Source: Actinoplanes auranticolor
GTDB lineage: Bacteria; Actinomycetota; Actinomycetes; Mycobacteriales; Micromonosporaceae
NCBI RefSeq assembly: GCF_018332655.1
Contig: NZ_BOQL01000071.1
Span: forward strand, 1-64,000
Direction of reading: 5' to 3'
DNA length: 64,000 bases
The notes beneath the pieces are model-generated. The model was not told the origin of the DNA and searched no databases. It worked only from the letters and a program-made list of their open reading frames with translations. Below, one piece after another: positions 33,723 to 43,300 of this stretch (position 1 is its first letter; each line of letters begins with the position of its first letter). A program made the position numbers and the translations under genes.

Positions 33723-35012
33723 ATGACTACGTCTCTGCACTGGCGCAACTGGGGCGGTAACCAGCTCTCCGTGGCCGCCGAGGTCCTGACCCCTGGCACT
33801 GTCGACGAGGTGGCCGCCCTCGTCAAGGAGGCGTCAGTCACCGGACACAAGGTGAAGGCGGTCGGCAGCGGGCACTCGTTCACCGCCATCGCGGTCGCCG
33901 ACGACCGGCGGCTGCTGCTGCACCGGCTGAGCGAGCTGGTCGCGATCGACGGTGACCTGGTCACCGTGCAGGCCGGCATGCCGCTGCACCGGCTCAACCG
34001 GCTCCTGGCCGAGAACGGCCTGGCGATGCCCAACCTGGGCGACATCGACCAGCAGACGGTGGCCGGCGCGATCTCCACCGGTACGCACGGCAGCGGCCAG
34101 GCCCACTCGACGCTGGCGTCCTGCGTCGAGGCGGTCACGCTGGTCACGGGCACCGGCGAGGTGCGGCGCATCGACGCGAGCTCGCCCCTGTTCCCGGCGG
34201 CCCGGATCGGCATCGGCGCACTGGGCGTGCTGGTCGAGGTGACCCTGCGCTGTGTGCCGGCGTTCGTCCTGCTGGCCGACGAGCGCCCGATGCCGCTGTC
34301 CGAGGTGCTCGCCGGTCTGGACGAGGGCATCGCGACCAACGATCATTTCGAGTTCTACTGGTACCCGTACACCGACCGGGCGCAGCTCAAGCGCAACAAC
34401 AAGGTGCCCGCCTCGGACCGGCCGCTGTCCGGGTTCCGGGGCTGGCTGGATGACGAGCTGCTGGCCAACACCGTCTTCCAGGGCGCCTGCCGGCTGGGCC
34501 GGGCGGTTCCGGCGACCGTACCGGTGATCAGCGCCGTGGCCGCCCGGGCGCTGACGGCACGGACCTACACGGACCGCTCGGACCGGGTCTTCTGCACGCC
34601 GCGCCGGGTCCGGTTCACCGAGATGGAGTACGAGATCCCCCGGGAGTGTGTGGGCGAGGCGCTGTCCGCGCTGCCCCGGATCATCGAGAAGCTGCCGTTC
34701 AAGGTGCAGTTCCCGGTCGAGGTGCGGTTCACCGGCCCGGACGACATCTGGCTGTCGCACGGCTACGGGCGCGACTCGGCGTACATCGCGGTGCACCAGT
34801 TCAGCGGCAGCCCGTACGAGCCGTACTTCCGGGCGTTCGAGGCTGTGTGCGAGCCGCTGGGTGGGCGCCCGCACTGGGGCAAGATGCACTACCGCGACGC
34901 GGAGTCGCTGCGCCGGGCGTACCCGAAGTTCGACGACTTCCTGGCCGTCCGCAACGAGCTGGACCCGGCCCGCATCTTCACCAACGCCTACCTCGACCGC
35001 GTCCTCGGCTAG
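33723..35012 (+). CDS. D-arabinono-1,4-lactone oxidase/sugar-lactone oxidase
   Basis: A 429-residue FAD oxidase. The N-terminal FAD-binding domain shows VGSGHSFTAIAV and GTHGSGQ; the C-terminal ALO domain ends with HWGKMHY and LDPARIFTNAYL, which are the family's substrate-site and closing motifs. Family members oxidise aldono-lactones or alditols with oxygen. ATG 33723 lies 10 bases behind GGGAGG. The adjacent divergent TetR gene may control it. Confidence 0.9.
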   Translation: MTTSLHWRNWGGNQLSVAAEVLTPGTVDEVAALVKEASVTGHKVKAVGSGHSFTAIAVADDRRLLLHRLSELVAIDGDLVTVQAGMPLHRLNRLLAENGLAMPNLGDIDQQTVAGAISTGTHGSGQAHSTLASCVEAVTLVTGTGEVRRIDASSPLFPAARIGIGALGVLVEVTLRCVPAFVLLADERPMPLSEVLAGLDEGIATNDHFEFYWYPYTDRAQLKRNNKVPASDRPLSGFRGWLDDELLANTVFQGACRLGRAVPATVPVISAVAARALTARTYTDRSDRVFCTPRRVRFTEMEYEIPRECVGEALSALPRIIEKLPFKVQFPVEVRFTGPDDIWLSHGYGRDSAYIAVHQFSGSPYEPYFRAFEAVCEPLGGRPHWGKMHYRDAESLRRAYPKFDDFLAVRNELDPARIFTNAYLDRVLG

Positions 35013-35054
35013 TTATCCACAGGCCCGTCCACAGGCAGTCGCTACCGAGATCTC

Positions 35055-37880
35055 TCAGTTCGCGTTGGCAGTCGCCTTGGAAGGGGTGGCCTTCTTGGCG
35101 GCTGGGGAGGCGTTGGTGGTGCGCTTTGCGGGCGCGGCCTTCTTGGCGGCCGCCTTCTTGGCGGGCGACTTCTTGGCAGCGGCCTTCTTGGCGGGAGTGG
35201 CGTCGGAGGAGGCTGCTGCCTTTTTGGCGGGGGCCTTCTTGGCGGCTGCCTTCTTCTTGGGGGCGGGACCCTTGGCGCGCTTCTCCGCGAGCATCTCGGA
35301 AGCCTGCGCGACGGTCAGCTCCTCGGGCGTCTGGCCGCGGCGCAGGGAGGCGTTGAACTCGCCGTCGGTCACGTACGGGCCGAAGCGGCCTTCCTTGATC
35401 ACCATCGGCTTGTCGGTCGCCGGGTCGTTGCCCATCTCGCGCAGCGGCGGTGCGGCGGCCCGGCGCTGACGGGTCTTCGGAGCGGCCAGCAGGGCCAGCG
35501 CCTCGTCCAGCGTGACGGTGAAGAGCTTGTCCTCGCTTTCCAGCGAGCGGAAGTCGTCACCGCGCTTCACGTACGGCCCGTAGCGCCCGTTCGCCGCCAC
35601 GATCTCGGCCCCCTCGGGGTCCTTGCCGACCGTCCGCGGCAGCTCCAGCAGCCGCAGGGCCTGCTCGAGGGTCAGCGTGTCCGGCGTCTGCGACTTGAAC
35701 AGCGAGGACTTCTTCTCGCCGCTCTGCACGTACGGGCCGAAGCGACCCGACTTGAGCGTCACGGACTCACCGGTGGCCGGGTCGTCGCCCAGGCTGCGCT
35801 CGCCGCCGCCACCCAGGTAGAGCTCGGTGACCTTCTCGACGGTCAGCTCGTCCGGCGCGACGCCCTCGGGGATGGACACCCGGTCCTCGGGCGCCTCCTC
35901 GGTGGTGTCCGGCAGGGCGCGCTGCAGGTACGGCCCGTACCGGCCGACGCGGACCACCACGTTGCGGCCGGCGTCGTCGGTGAACAGCGGGATCGAGTTC
36001 ACCGCGCGGGCGTCGATGTCGCTGAGGTTCTCGGTGACCATCTTCTTCAGGCCGCCGGCCTTGGCGATCGAGTCGTCCGCGCCCAGGTCGCTGCCGAAGT
36101 AGAAGGAGGTGAGGAAGTCCAGGGCCGCGTGATCGCCACCGGCGATGTCGTCGAGCTGGGTCTCCATCGCGGCGGTGAAGTTGTAGTCGACCAGCCGGGG
36201 ATAGTGGCCCTCGAGCAGGCCGACGACCGCGAACGCGATGAACGACGGGATCAGCGCCTGGCCGCGCTTCTCCACGTACCCCCGGTCCTGGATCGTCCGC
36301 ATGATCGACTCGTAGGTCGACGGGCGGCCGATGCCCAGCTCTTCCAGGGCCTTGACCAGCGACGCCTCGGTGTAGCGGGCGGGCGGCGAGGTGTGGTGAC
36401 CGATCGCGTTGAGCTCCTCGGCCGTCAGCGGCTGGTCCTTGACCAGGTTCGGCAGGCGGCGCTCGGCGTCCTCGGCCTCGGCGTTCTCGTCGTCGGACGA
36501 CTCGACGTAGGCGCGCAGGAAGCCCGGGTCGGTGATGGTCTTGCCGCTGGCGCCGAAGTCGACCTCTTCGCCGGCGGTGGAGATCGCGCGGATCCGCACC
36601 GAGACGGAGTTACCCACGGCGTCGGTCATCTGCGACGCGACCGTACGGCGCCAGATCAGCTCGTAGAGCTTGAACTCGTCGGTGGACAGCTCGTTGGCGA
36701 CCTCGCCGGGAGTGCGGAAGTTGTCCCCCGCGGGCCGGATCGCCTCGTGCGCCTCCTGCGCGTTCTTGACCTTGCCGGTGTAGCGGCGGGGCTGCGGCGG
36801 CACGTTGTTGGCGCCGTACAGCTCGGCGATCTGGCGGCGGGCTGCGCTGATCGCGGTCTCGGAGAGGTTCACCGAGTCCGTACGCATGTAGGTGATGTAG
36901 CCGTTCTCGTACAGCCGCTGGGCCGTGCGCATGGTCTGCGACGAGGAGAACCGCATCTTGCGGGCGGCTTCCTGCTGCAGCGTCGAGGTGATGAACGGCG
37001 CGTACGGCTTACGCCGGTACGGCTTCTCCTCCACGCGGGTGACCGTGAACGGGCGGTCCTCGAGACGCGCCGCGAGCCCGCGGGCCCCGTCGCCGTCCAG
37101 GTGGACCACGCCGGCACCGGGCTTGACCTTGCCGGTGGTCGGCTCGAAGTCGCGGCCGGTGGCGATCCGGTCGCCGTCCAGGGCGATCAGGGTCGCCGAG
37201 AACGACTTGGTGCCCTCGGTCTTGCCCTGCACCGACAGCAGAGCGTTGATGTCCCAGTACTCAGCGGTGCGGAACGCCATGCGCTGCCGCTCGCGCTCGA
37301 CCACGATCCGGGTGGCCACGGACTGGACGCGCCCGGCGGACAGGCGGGGCATCACCTTCTTCCACAGGACGGGGCTGACCTCGTACCCGTAGAGCCGGTC
37401 CAGGATGCGCCGGGCCTCCTGCGCGTCGACCAGGTCCTTGTCGATCTCCCGCGGGTTGGCCACCGCGGCCTGGATGGCGGCCTTGGTGATCTCGTGGAAG
37501 ACCATCCGCTTGATCGGGACCTTGGGTTTGATCGTCTCGACCAGGTGCCAGGCGATGGCCTCGCCCTCGCGGTCCTCATCGGTGGCGAGCAGGATCTCGT
37601 CGACCTCTTTGGCCAGCTTGGTCAGCTTGGCGATCTGGGCCTTGCGGTCCTGCGAGACCACGTAGAGCGCGTGGAAGCCGTTGTCGACGTCGACACCGAG
37701 CCGCGCCCACGACTCGCCCTTGTACTTGGCGGGCACGTCGGCGGCGTTCTTCGGCAGGTCGCGGACATGCCCGAAGGAGGCCTCGACGAAATAGTCGGGC
37801 CCCAGGTAGCCGGCGATCGTCTTGGCCTTCGACGGGGACTCGACGATGACCAGACGGGTCGTCCTGGCTTTCTCCGGCAC
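35055..37880 (-). CDS. topA: DNA topoisomerase I
   Basis: A 941-residue type IA topoisomerase. The Toprim domain begins LVIVESPSKAKTIAGYLG and holds ATDEDREGEAIAWHL; the catalytic Tyr is in YITYMRTDSVNLS; four C-terminal TOPRIM_C repeats each contain a GRYGPY or GRFGPYV motif. The last 70 residues are a Lys/Ala/Pro-rich tail made of AAKK and APAKK words that bind DNA and raise processivity in actinobacteria. No zinc fingers, as usual for this phylum. GTG 37880 follows GGGAG. It relaxes negative supercoils. Confidence 0.97.
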   Translation of the reverse strand: MPEKARTTRLVIVESPSKAKTIAGYLGPDYFVEASFGHVRDLPKNAADVPAKYKGESWARLGVDVDNGFHALYVVSQDRKAQIAKLTKLAKEVDEILLATDEDREGEAIAWHLVETIKPKVPIKRMVFHEITKAAIQAAVANPREIDKDLVDAQEARRILDRLYGYEVSPVLWKKVMPRLSAGRVQSVATRIVVERERQRMAFRTAEYWDINALLSVQGKTEGTKSFSATLIALDGDRIATGRDFEPTTGKVKPGAGVVHLDGDGARGLAARLEDRPFTVTRVEEKPYRRKPYAPFITSTLQQEAARKMRFSSSQTMRTAQRLYENGYITYMRTDSVNLSETAISAARRQIAELYGANNVPPQPRRYTGKVKNAQEAHEAIRPAGDNFRTPGEVANELSTDEFKLYELIWRRTVASQMTDAVGNSVSVRIRAISTAGEEVDFGASGKTITDPGFLRAYVESSDDENAEAEDAERRLPNLVKDQPLTAEELNAIGHHTSPPARYTEASLVKALEELGIGRPSTYESIMRTIQDRGYVEKRGQALIPSFIAFAVVGLLEGHYPRLVDYNFTAAMETQLDDIAGGDHAALDFLTSFYFGSDLGADDSIAKAGGLKKMVTENLSDIDARAVNSIPLFTDDAGRNVVVRVGRYGPYLQRALPDTTEEAPEDRVSIPEGVAPDELTVEKVTELYLGGGGERSLGDDPATGESVTLKSGRFGPYVQSGEKKSSLFKSQTPDTLTLEQALRLLELPRTVGKDPEGAEIVAANGRYGPYVKRGDDFRSLESEDKLFTVTLDEALALLAAPKTRQRRAAAPPLREMGNDPATDKPMVIKEGRFGPYVTDGEFNASLRRGQTPEELTVAQASEMLAEKRAKGPAPKKKAAAKKAPAKKAAASSDATPAKKAAAKKSPAKKAAAKKAAPAKRTTNASPAAKKATPSKATANAN

Positions 37881-38078
37881 GGCACTCCCACACTTCTCGA
37901 TCGATCGGCGGCCCGTCGCGGACGACGGACACGCGGACGTTCAACGTAACGCGCCGGACGAGCAGGCATTCCCCGGGCAACGGAGAAGTCGGATGGTAAC
38001 GGTCCGGCCACCGCATGCGTCCGACGGCGACACCGTACACCGGGAACATGGCGTCGTGTCGGACACAATCAGGGAAGG

Positions 38079-38987
38079 TCAACCGGCGGCGGCGCCCGGC
38101 CACAGCCTTTCGGGTGCCGCGGCGGGCCGTTCGCCGACCAGCTCGGCGAGCCGGGCGAGACGCCTGCGACCTGCGATGACGTACGCCGGACCGGCCTGGA
38201 TGGTGCCGGCCAGACCGACCCGGGTCAGCGCGGCGTCCGCGGCTTTGTCAAGAAAGCCGTCGGGATCCAGACCGAGCGCGTAGCCCTCGGGCCGCGGCGA
38301 CCCGGCCGCGGCGACCCAGAGCCGCAGCTGCGGCCCGGTCAGGAAGATCCGGTCGGCGGCCGGCGGCCAGGCCCGCGCGAGGCCGTTCAACCGGCTGCTG
38401 TAGGCGGTCCGGACCTCGAAGAAGACGGTACGGGGCTCCGCGTCCACCTTCTGCTCCACCGCCCCGGCTCCGGCGTCCGCGGCCTGGTCGGTGGCCGGGC
38501 TCCCGGCCTCGGCTGCGGCCGGTTCGCCGGGTTGCTCACCGGCCTGCTCGCCGGGCCCTGCGGGCGCCGGATCCGGGGGCTCATCGGAGTGCTCCTCGGC
38601 GGCGGCCAGCGTCATCTCCAGCGGCTCGGCCGTGAGTTCCGCCACGTGATCGTCGGGCCCGTCGTCGCTGACCGGCGCCCAGGTGACCACGAGACCCCGC
38701 GAGACCAGCTCCTCGACCAGCACGTGCACCCGCCAGGCGGCATCCACCCGGACCGCGACCCGGGCCGTACCGCCCATCCGGCCCAGCCGGCCGGGACCGG
38801 TGAGCAGCCCGGCCAGATCGGCCAGCGACGGATCGGCCGCCTCCACCCCGAAGATCGACAGTTGCCGCCCGGCCGGCACGGTCTGGACCGCGCGGCGCCG
38901 GCCCTTCGCCGCGGCCGGGGCGTGGGCGGGCTGAACCGGCGCGGGCAGGACCTCACGCGGAATCAGCGGCCACCCGGGCTCGGTCAT
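38079..38987 (-). CDS. Hypothetical protein upstream of topA
   Basis: A 302-residue soluble protein with two conserved-looking ends and a low-complexity acidic/Pro/Ala middle (about residues 135-185). The N-terminal part has RQLSIFGVEAADPSLADLAG and WRVHVLVEELVSRGLVV; the C-terminal part has FFEVRTAYSSRLNGLARAW and IFLTGPQLRLWVAAAG. I recall such proteins next to topA in Micromonosporaceae but no function. A gap of about 200 bases separates it from topA, so the two may be transcribed separately. Confidence 0.78.
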   Translation of the reverse strand: MTEPGWPLIPREVLPAPVQPAHAPAAAKGRRRAVQTVPAGRQLSIFGVEAADPSLADLAGLLTGPGRLGRMGGTARVAVRVDAAWRVHVLVEELVSRGLVVTWAPVSDDGPDDHVAELTAEPLEMTLAAAEEHSDEPPDPAPAGPGEQAGEQPGEPAAAEAGSPATDQAADAGAGAVEQKVDAEPRTVFFEVRTAYSSRLNGLARAWPPAADRIFLTGPQLRLWVAAAGSPRPEGYALGLDPDGFLDKAADAALTRVGLAGTIQAGPAYVIAGRRRLARLAELVGERPAAAPERLWPGAAAG

Positions 38988-39037
38988 GGTCAGCGGCGCT
39001 CCGTCATCAGCAGGTGCCCGTCATCAGCAGGTGCCCG

Positions 39038-39568
39038 TCATCGGCATTCCGGCGCCTCGTCGAACGCCTTCTTCAGCTCTTGCGAATCGAGCCGGCTGGT
39101 GTCCAGCTCACTCTGCTTGTACTCGACGTTGAGGGTGTCCACCACGGAGCCGACCTTGGCATAGAAGTCCTTCGACGGGCTGGTGGCCAGCGCCGCGATG
39201 CCGCTCTTGGCCCGCCCGTACGCGTCGCGCATCGCGCTCAGCGAGGCGGCGAAGCTGTCGGCGACCGCTTTGCCCTGCTCGACGTCCGGGACGCCGGCCT
39301 TCTGCACGCCGGCCCGGGCCTTCTCACTGGCCGACTCGGCCCCGCCGAAGAGCCGGGTCAGGTTCTCCTTCGCCTGCGCCGGGGTGGTCTCGGCGGTCAT
39401 CTGCTGCTGGGTGCGGCTCGCCAGGGTGCCGATCTCGGAACGCCAGGGCGCGAGCACCGTGCAGACCGAGGCGGCCCAGGCGCGGGGCGCGGGACCGCCC
39501 GCGCAACCACCCAGTGTCACGACGAACGAGAGAACAAGCAGTAAGGGTGTGGTGCGGGCCGTGCGCAT
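39038..39568 (-). CDS. Putative lipoprotein
   Basis: A 176-residue exported protein with lipobox VTLGGCAGG near residue 21 after a hydrophobic signal. The rest is helical with a second Cys (SVCTVLAPW) and one at the C-terminus (APECR), which may pair. ATG 39568 lies exactly 7 bases after TACGCT, so the message is probably leaderless. No family is recognised; it is the last gene before the hppA terminator on the same strand. Confidence 0.82.
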   Translation of the reverse strand: MRTARTTPLLLVLSFVVTLGGCAGGPAPRAWAASVCTVLAPWRSEIGTLASRTQQQMTAETTPAQAKENLTRLFGGAESASEKARAGVQKAGVPDVEQGKAVADSFAASLSAMRDAYGRAKSGIAALATSPSKDFYAKVGSVVDTLNVEYKQSELDTSRLDSQELKKAFDEAPECR

Positions 39569-39596
39569 GGATTGCAGCGTACGGCCAACCTCCGAC

Positions 39597-39628
39597 AGAG
39601 GGCACCCGGCGAGTGCCGGGTGCCCTCT
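39597..39628 (-). terminator. Strong hairpin terminator of hppA
   Basis: A perfect 14-bp stem (AGAGGGCACCCGGC with GCCGGGTGCCCTCT) and a 4-base GAGT loop, 15 bases after the hppA stop codon and just upstream of the next gene on the same strand. It separates the two transcripts. Confidence 0.92.
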
Positions 39629-39642
39629 ACGACGTGCTCGGA

Positions 39643-42009
39643 TCAGGCGCTGATCCGCTCGGACTTGTTGTCCGCGGTCGGGCTGGGCTCGCCCATGGAG
39701 ATCGGCTTGCGCTTGCTCCACACCACCGCACCGGCCACCACCAGGGCCGCGACCACCGCGAGGGCGATCCGGACCGGGTCGTTGGCGTCCGCGCCGATGC
39801 TCAGCGAGATCACGGCCGGGGCGACCAGCAAAGCCACCAGGTTCATGACCTTGAGCAGCGGGTTGATGGCCGGACCGGCGGTGTCCTTGAACGGGTCACC
39901 CACCGTGTCGCCGATGATCGTGGCCTCGTGCGCCTCGGAGCCCTTGCCCCCGTGCGCACCGTCCTCGACCAGCTTCTTGGCGTTGTCCCAGGCGCCACCG
40001 GAGTTGGACAGGAAGACGGCCATCAGGGTGCCCGCGCCGATCGCACCGGCCAGGTAAGAGGCCAGCGCGCCGGCGCCCAGGCCGAAGCCCACCGCGATCG
40101 GCGCCAGGATGGCGAGCAGACCGGGAGTGAGCAGCTCACGCTGGGCGTCCCGGGTGCAGATGTCGACGACCTTGCCGTACTCGGGGCGCTGGGTGCGCTC
40201 CATGATGCCCGGGAACTCGCGGAACTGGCGGCGTACCTCCATCACGACCGCACCCGCCGAACGGGACACGGCGTTGATCGCCAGGCCGGAGAAGAGGAAC
40301 ACCACCGCGACGCCGATCAGCAGACCGACCACGTTGCGCGGGTCGGAGATGTTCAGCAACCCGAGAATCCGCGTACCGATCTGGTCGGCCGGGATGCCCG
40401 CGTCCGCCAGCGACGACTGCAGGGTGTTGGTGTACGCCCCGAACAGCGCGGTCGCGGCCAGCACGGCTGTAGCGATCGCGATGCCCTTGGTGATCGCCTT
40501 GGTGGTGTTGCCCACCGCGTCGAGCTCGGTCAGGATCTGCGCGCCCTGCTCGTCGACGTCACCGGACATCTCGGCGATGCCCTGCGCGTTGTCCGAGATC
40601 GGGCCGAAGGTGTCCATCGCGACGATGACGCCGACCGTGGTCAGCAGGCCGGTGCCAGCCAGCGCGACGGCGAACAGCGACAGCGTGATCGAGGTGCCAC
40701 CGAGCAGGTACGCGCCGAAGACACCGGCGCCGATCACCAGCGCCGAGTAGACGGCCGACTCGAGGCCGACGCTGATGCCGGCGAGCACGACGGTGGCCGC
40801 GCCGGTCTGCGACGACTTGCCGATGTCCTGCACCGGGCGCTTGCTGGTCTCGGTGAAGTAGCCGGTCAGCGCCTGGATGGCGGCGGCCAGCACGATGCCG
40901 ATGACAACGGCACCGATGGCGACGAGCTGCGGGTTGCGGCCGCTGGCGACCACGTCGGGATCGATGCTCGCCGCGTCCCGGAACCCGGCGAAGGTGTCCG
41001 GCAGGTAGACGAAGCTGACGATCGCCACGATGACCGCGGACAGCACGGCCGAGATGTAGAACGCGCGGTTGATGGCCGTCAGGCCGCTCTTGTCCGAGGC
41101 CCGCAGGCGGGTGATGAAGACACCGACGATCGCGATGACCACACCGACCGTGGAGACGATCAGCGGGAAGATGAGCCCGTCCTGACCGAACGCGGCCTGG
41201 CCCAGGATCAGCGCGGCGACCAGCGTGACCGCGTACGACTCGAAGAGGTCGGCGGCCATGCCGGCGCAGTCGCCGACGTTGTCGCCGACGTTGTCGGCGA
41301 TGGTCGCCGGGTTCCGCGCGTCGTCCTCCGGGATGCCCTGCTCGACCTTGCCGACCAGGTCCGCGCCGACGTCGGCGGCCTTGGTGAAGATGCCGCCGCC
41401 GACCCGCATGAACATGGCGAGCAGCGCGGCACCGAAGCCGAAGCCCTCGAGCACGGTCGCGGCGTCGCTGCGGTAGATCAGCACGACCAGCGCGCCACCG
41501 AACAGGCCCAGGCCGACGGTGAGGAAGCCGACCACACCACCGGTCTTGAAGGCGATGCCCATCGCCTTCTCCCGGCCACCGGCCTCACCGGCCGCCGCGG
41601 CGACCCGCAGGTTGGCCCGGGTCGCCAGCGCCATGCCCGCGCCGCCGATGAACGCGCTGAAGACCGCACCGACGATGAAGAACAGCGAACGGCCGACCTT
41701 GACCGCGGTCTCACTGTCGGTGTTGTGCACCGGCAGCAGGAACAGCAGCACGACCGCGATGACGACGAAGATGGCGAGGGTCTTGAACTGCCGGAACAGG
41801 TACGCCGAAGCGCCTTCCTGGACCGCCCCCGCGATCTCTTGCATGTTGGTGGTGCCGCGGCCCGCGGAGAGCACCGTCTTGACGAAGACAGCAGCGAACG
41901 CCAGAGCCACCAGCGCGAAGACGATCGCGACGATGACGAACGTGACGTTCGAACTGCTGAGCGACCCCCCGCTGCTTTCCGCAGCGAGGGTTATGGAGGT
42001 CCCGGACAT
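39643..42009 (-). CDS. hppA: Membrane-bound proton-pumping pyrophosphatase
   Basis: A 788-residue pump with about 16 transmembrane helices. It has the catalytic block DVGADLVGKVE, the second acidic block NPATIADNVGDNVGDCAG and the C-terminal DTVGDPFKDTAGPAINPLL. The sequence GNTTKAITKG has Lys where K+-dependent enzymes have Ala, so this is the K+-independent, H+-pumping type. It uses pyrophosphate to build a proton gradient. ATG 42009 follows AGGAGG by 7 bases. The leader contains paired hairpins (42066-42117). Confidence 0.96.
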   Translation of the reverse strand: MSGTSITLAAESSGGSLSSSNVTFVIVAIVFALVALAFAAVFVKTVLSAGRGTTNMQEIAGAVQEGASAYLFRQFKTLAIFVVIAVVLLFLLPVHNTDSETAVKVGRSLFFIVGAVFSAFIGGAGMALATRANLRVAAAAGEAGGREKAMGIAFKTGGVVGFLTVGLGLFGGALVVLIYRSDAATVLEGFGFGAALLAMFMRVGGGIFTKAADVGADLVGKVEQGIPEDDARNPATIADNVGDNVGDCAGMAADLFESYAVTLVAALILGQAAFGQDGLIFPLIVSTVGVVIAIVGVFITRLRASDKSGLTAINRAFYISAVLSAVIVAIVSFVYLPDTFAGFRDAASIDPDVVASGRNPQLVAIGAVVIGIVLAAAIQALTGYFTETSKRPVQDIGKSSQTGAATVVLAGISVGLESAVYSALVIGAGVFGAYLLGGTSITLSLFAVALAGTGLLTTVGVIVAMDTFGPISDNAQGIAEMSGDVDEQGAQILTELDAVGNTTKAITKGIAIATAVLAATALFGAYTNTLQSSLADAGIPADQIGTRILGLLNISDPRNVVGLLIGVAVVFLFSGLAINAVSRSAGAVVMEVRRQFREFPGIMERTQRPEYGKVVDICTRDAQRELLTPGLLAILAPIAVGFGLGAGALASYLAGAIGAGTLMAVFLSNSGGAWDNAKKLVEDGAHGGKGSEAHEATIIGDTVGDPFKDTAGPAINPLLKVMNLVALLVAPAVISLSIGADANDPVRIALAVVAALVVAGAVVWSKRKPISMGEPSPTADNKSERISA

Positions 42010-42350
42010 CAATGTCCTCCTGTACACCGACCGCACCCGGGCAGCGGACGAAACCGCCGGGCGCACTCCCTGCTCTAGGAGACGACAACCTGGTCCCGCG
42101 GACGCGGAACCAGGGAGCAGTAGCTGATTACCGGCGTACTGTAACGGCCGAACGTGGTGATGGTCACACGAGGATCCGGCCGTGTCAGGGTGATGTTTAC
42201 CGCTGTGTTAGCGGTTGGCACCCGAATCGGTTACCGCTTAGGCTTCGCGCCGCCAGCAGGGGTTTCCCATGCCATGCGCCGAACGGTGTGATTTGTGCGC
42301 TCAACGGCGCCTTTGTCGCAGCGCCGGCTTCTTCTCAGCGCCGGGTTTGC
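42010..42350. other. hppA leader region with nested hairpin, no gene
   Basis: About 340 bases with no supported gene. CCTGGTCCCGCG at 42089-42100 pairs with CGCGGAACCAGG at 42103-42114 (one mismatch), and CTCCCTG at 42066-42072 pairs with CAGGGAG at 42111-42117 as an alternative. In the hppA transcript these lie 60-110 bases before the start codon and are mutually exclusive, which could be a simple RNA switch or just a promoter-proximal repeat. Confidence 0.4.
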
Positions 42351-42788
42351 TCAGCGGCGGTGCACGGGCCAGACCATGCGGACCTCGGTGCCGGCGCCTT
42401 CTTCCACCGGGCGCACCTGCAGATCGTCCACGAAGCCGGCCAGTAGGGCGAAGCCCACGCCGGTGGTCAGCGCCTCATCGGTCAGCGACTCGTCCGCCAG
42501 CTCGTCCGGCGGCAGCTTGGCCAGGCCGACGCTGGCCTCGATCGGCGCCCGGTCGATGACCCGGACCGTGTACGAGTCGGTGTCGGACATCTCGACCATG
42601 ACCAGGTCGGGCAGGTTGTACTGCCGGTGCAGGGCGACCGCGCGGGTGCACGCCTCACCGATCGCCAGCCGGACCTCGTCGAGCAACTCCTCGGCGACAC
42701 CCGCCCGCCGGGCCACCGCCACGCCGACCAGCCGGGCCGTACGGACGTGCACCGGTGCCGGCGAGAACGACAGCCGAACCGTGGCCAT
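42351..42788 (-). CDS. Anti-sigma factor-type ATPase (RsbW-like HATPase)
   Basis: A 145-residue protein with the GHKL/HATPase fold of anti-sigma kinases: helix DEVRLAIGEACTRAVALH (the N-box is altered) and the G-box region TTGVGFALLAGFVDDLQV. The expected Asn of the N-box is missing (EACTRAV), so kinase activity may be reduced. ATG 42788 shares bases with the stop of the STAS gene (TGATG), the usual rsbV-rsbW coupling. The two probably form a partner-switch pair; no sigma factor gene is adjacent. Confidence 0.85.
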   Translation of the reverse strand: MATVRLSFSPAPVHVRTARLVGVAVARRAGVAEELLDEVRLAIGEACTRAVALHRQYNLPDLVMVEMSDTDSYTVRVIDRAPIEASVGLAKLPPDELADESLTDEALTTGVGFALLAGFVDDLQVRPVEEGAGTEVRMVWPVHRR

Positions 42789-43159
42789 CACGCCGTCGGG
42801 GGGTTGTCGTCGCGATCGCCGGACGAGGTCGAGGTGGCCGCCTCGACGGAGGGGTAGATGGGGAACACCTGGTCGAGCGCGGTGATCCGGAAGATCTTGA
42901 GCAGCGGCTCCTTGGCGCACACCAGCCCGAACGTCCCATTGGCGGCCCGCAGCCGCTTCAGGGCGCCGACCAGCACGCCGAGGCCCGTCGAATCCAGGAA
43001 GTCGACGCGGGCGAGATCCACCACGACGTTGCGCGACCCACCGTCGACCAGCTCCACGAGCCGCTCACGCAGGCGTGGCGCCGTGTAGACATCGACCTCA
43101 CCACCGACGTCGAGCACCGTGTGCTCGCCGACCGTGCGGGTCGTCAGCGACAGCTCCAT
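42788..43159 (-). CDS. STAS-domain anti-anti-sigma factor
   Basis: A 123-residue protein with the SpoIIAA/RsbV fold: VLDVGGEVDVYTAPRLRERL, VVVDLARVDFLDSTGLGVL with the phosphorylatable Ser in DSTG, and a last strand FGLVCAKEPLLKIF. GGAGGAGG lies before the ATG at 43159. A disordered acidic tail of 15 residues follows. It releases a sigma factor by binding the kinase encoded by the next gene. Confidence 0.92.
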   Translation of the reverse strand: MELSLTTRTVGEHTVLDVGGEVDVYTAPRLRERLVELVDGGSRNVVVDLARVDFLDSTGLGVLVGALKRLRAANGTFGLVCAKEPLLKIFRITALDQVFPIYPSVEAATSTSSGDRDDNPPTA

Positions 43160-43300
43160 CGGTCCTCCTCCCTCGGGGTCAAGCCTTCAGGCAGCCGATC
43201 TCCACAGCGAATCTAACCACCGACGCTTCCGGCACGACGCGTCGCACCCTCCCGTCGTACCCGTTTGAGGTTCGGGCCATACCGATGTCACAGTGCAGAC

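Noticed and set aside
36129..37949. 606-codon rightward frame over topA
   Set aside because: Antisense to topoisomerase I with no recognisable motif.
39514..42078. Very long rightward open frame (854 codons) over hppA
   Set aside because: It is antisense to a clear H+-pyrophosphatase, has Arg/Asp/Gln-rich composition without domains, and arises from high GC.
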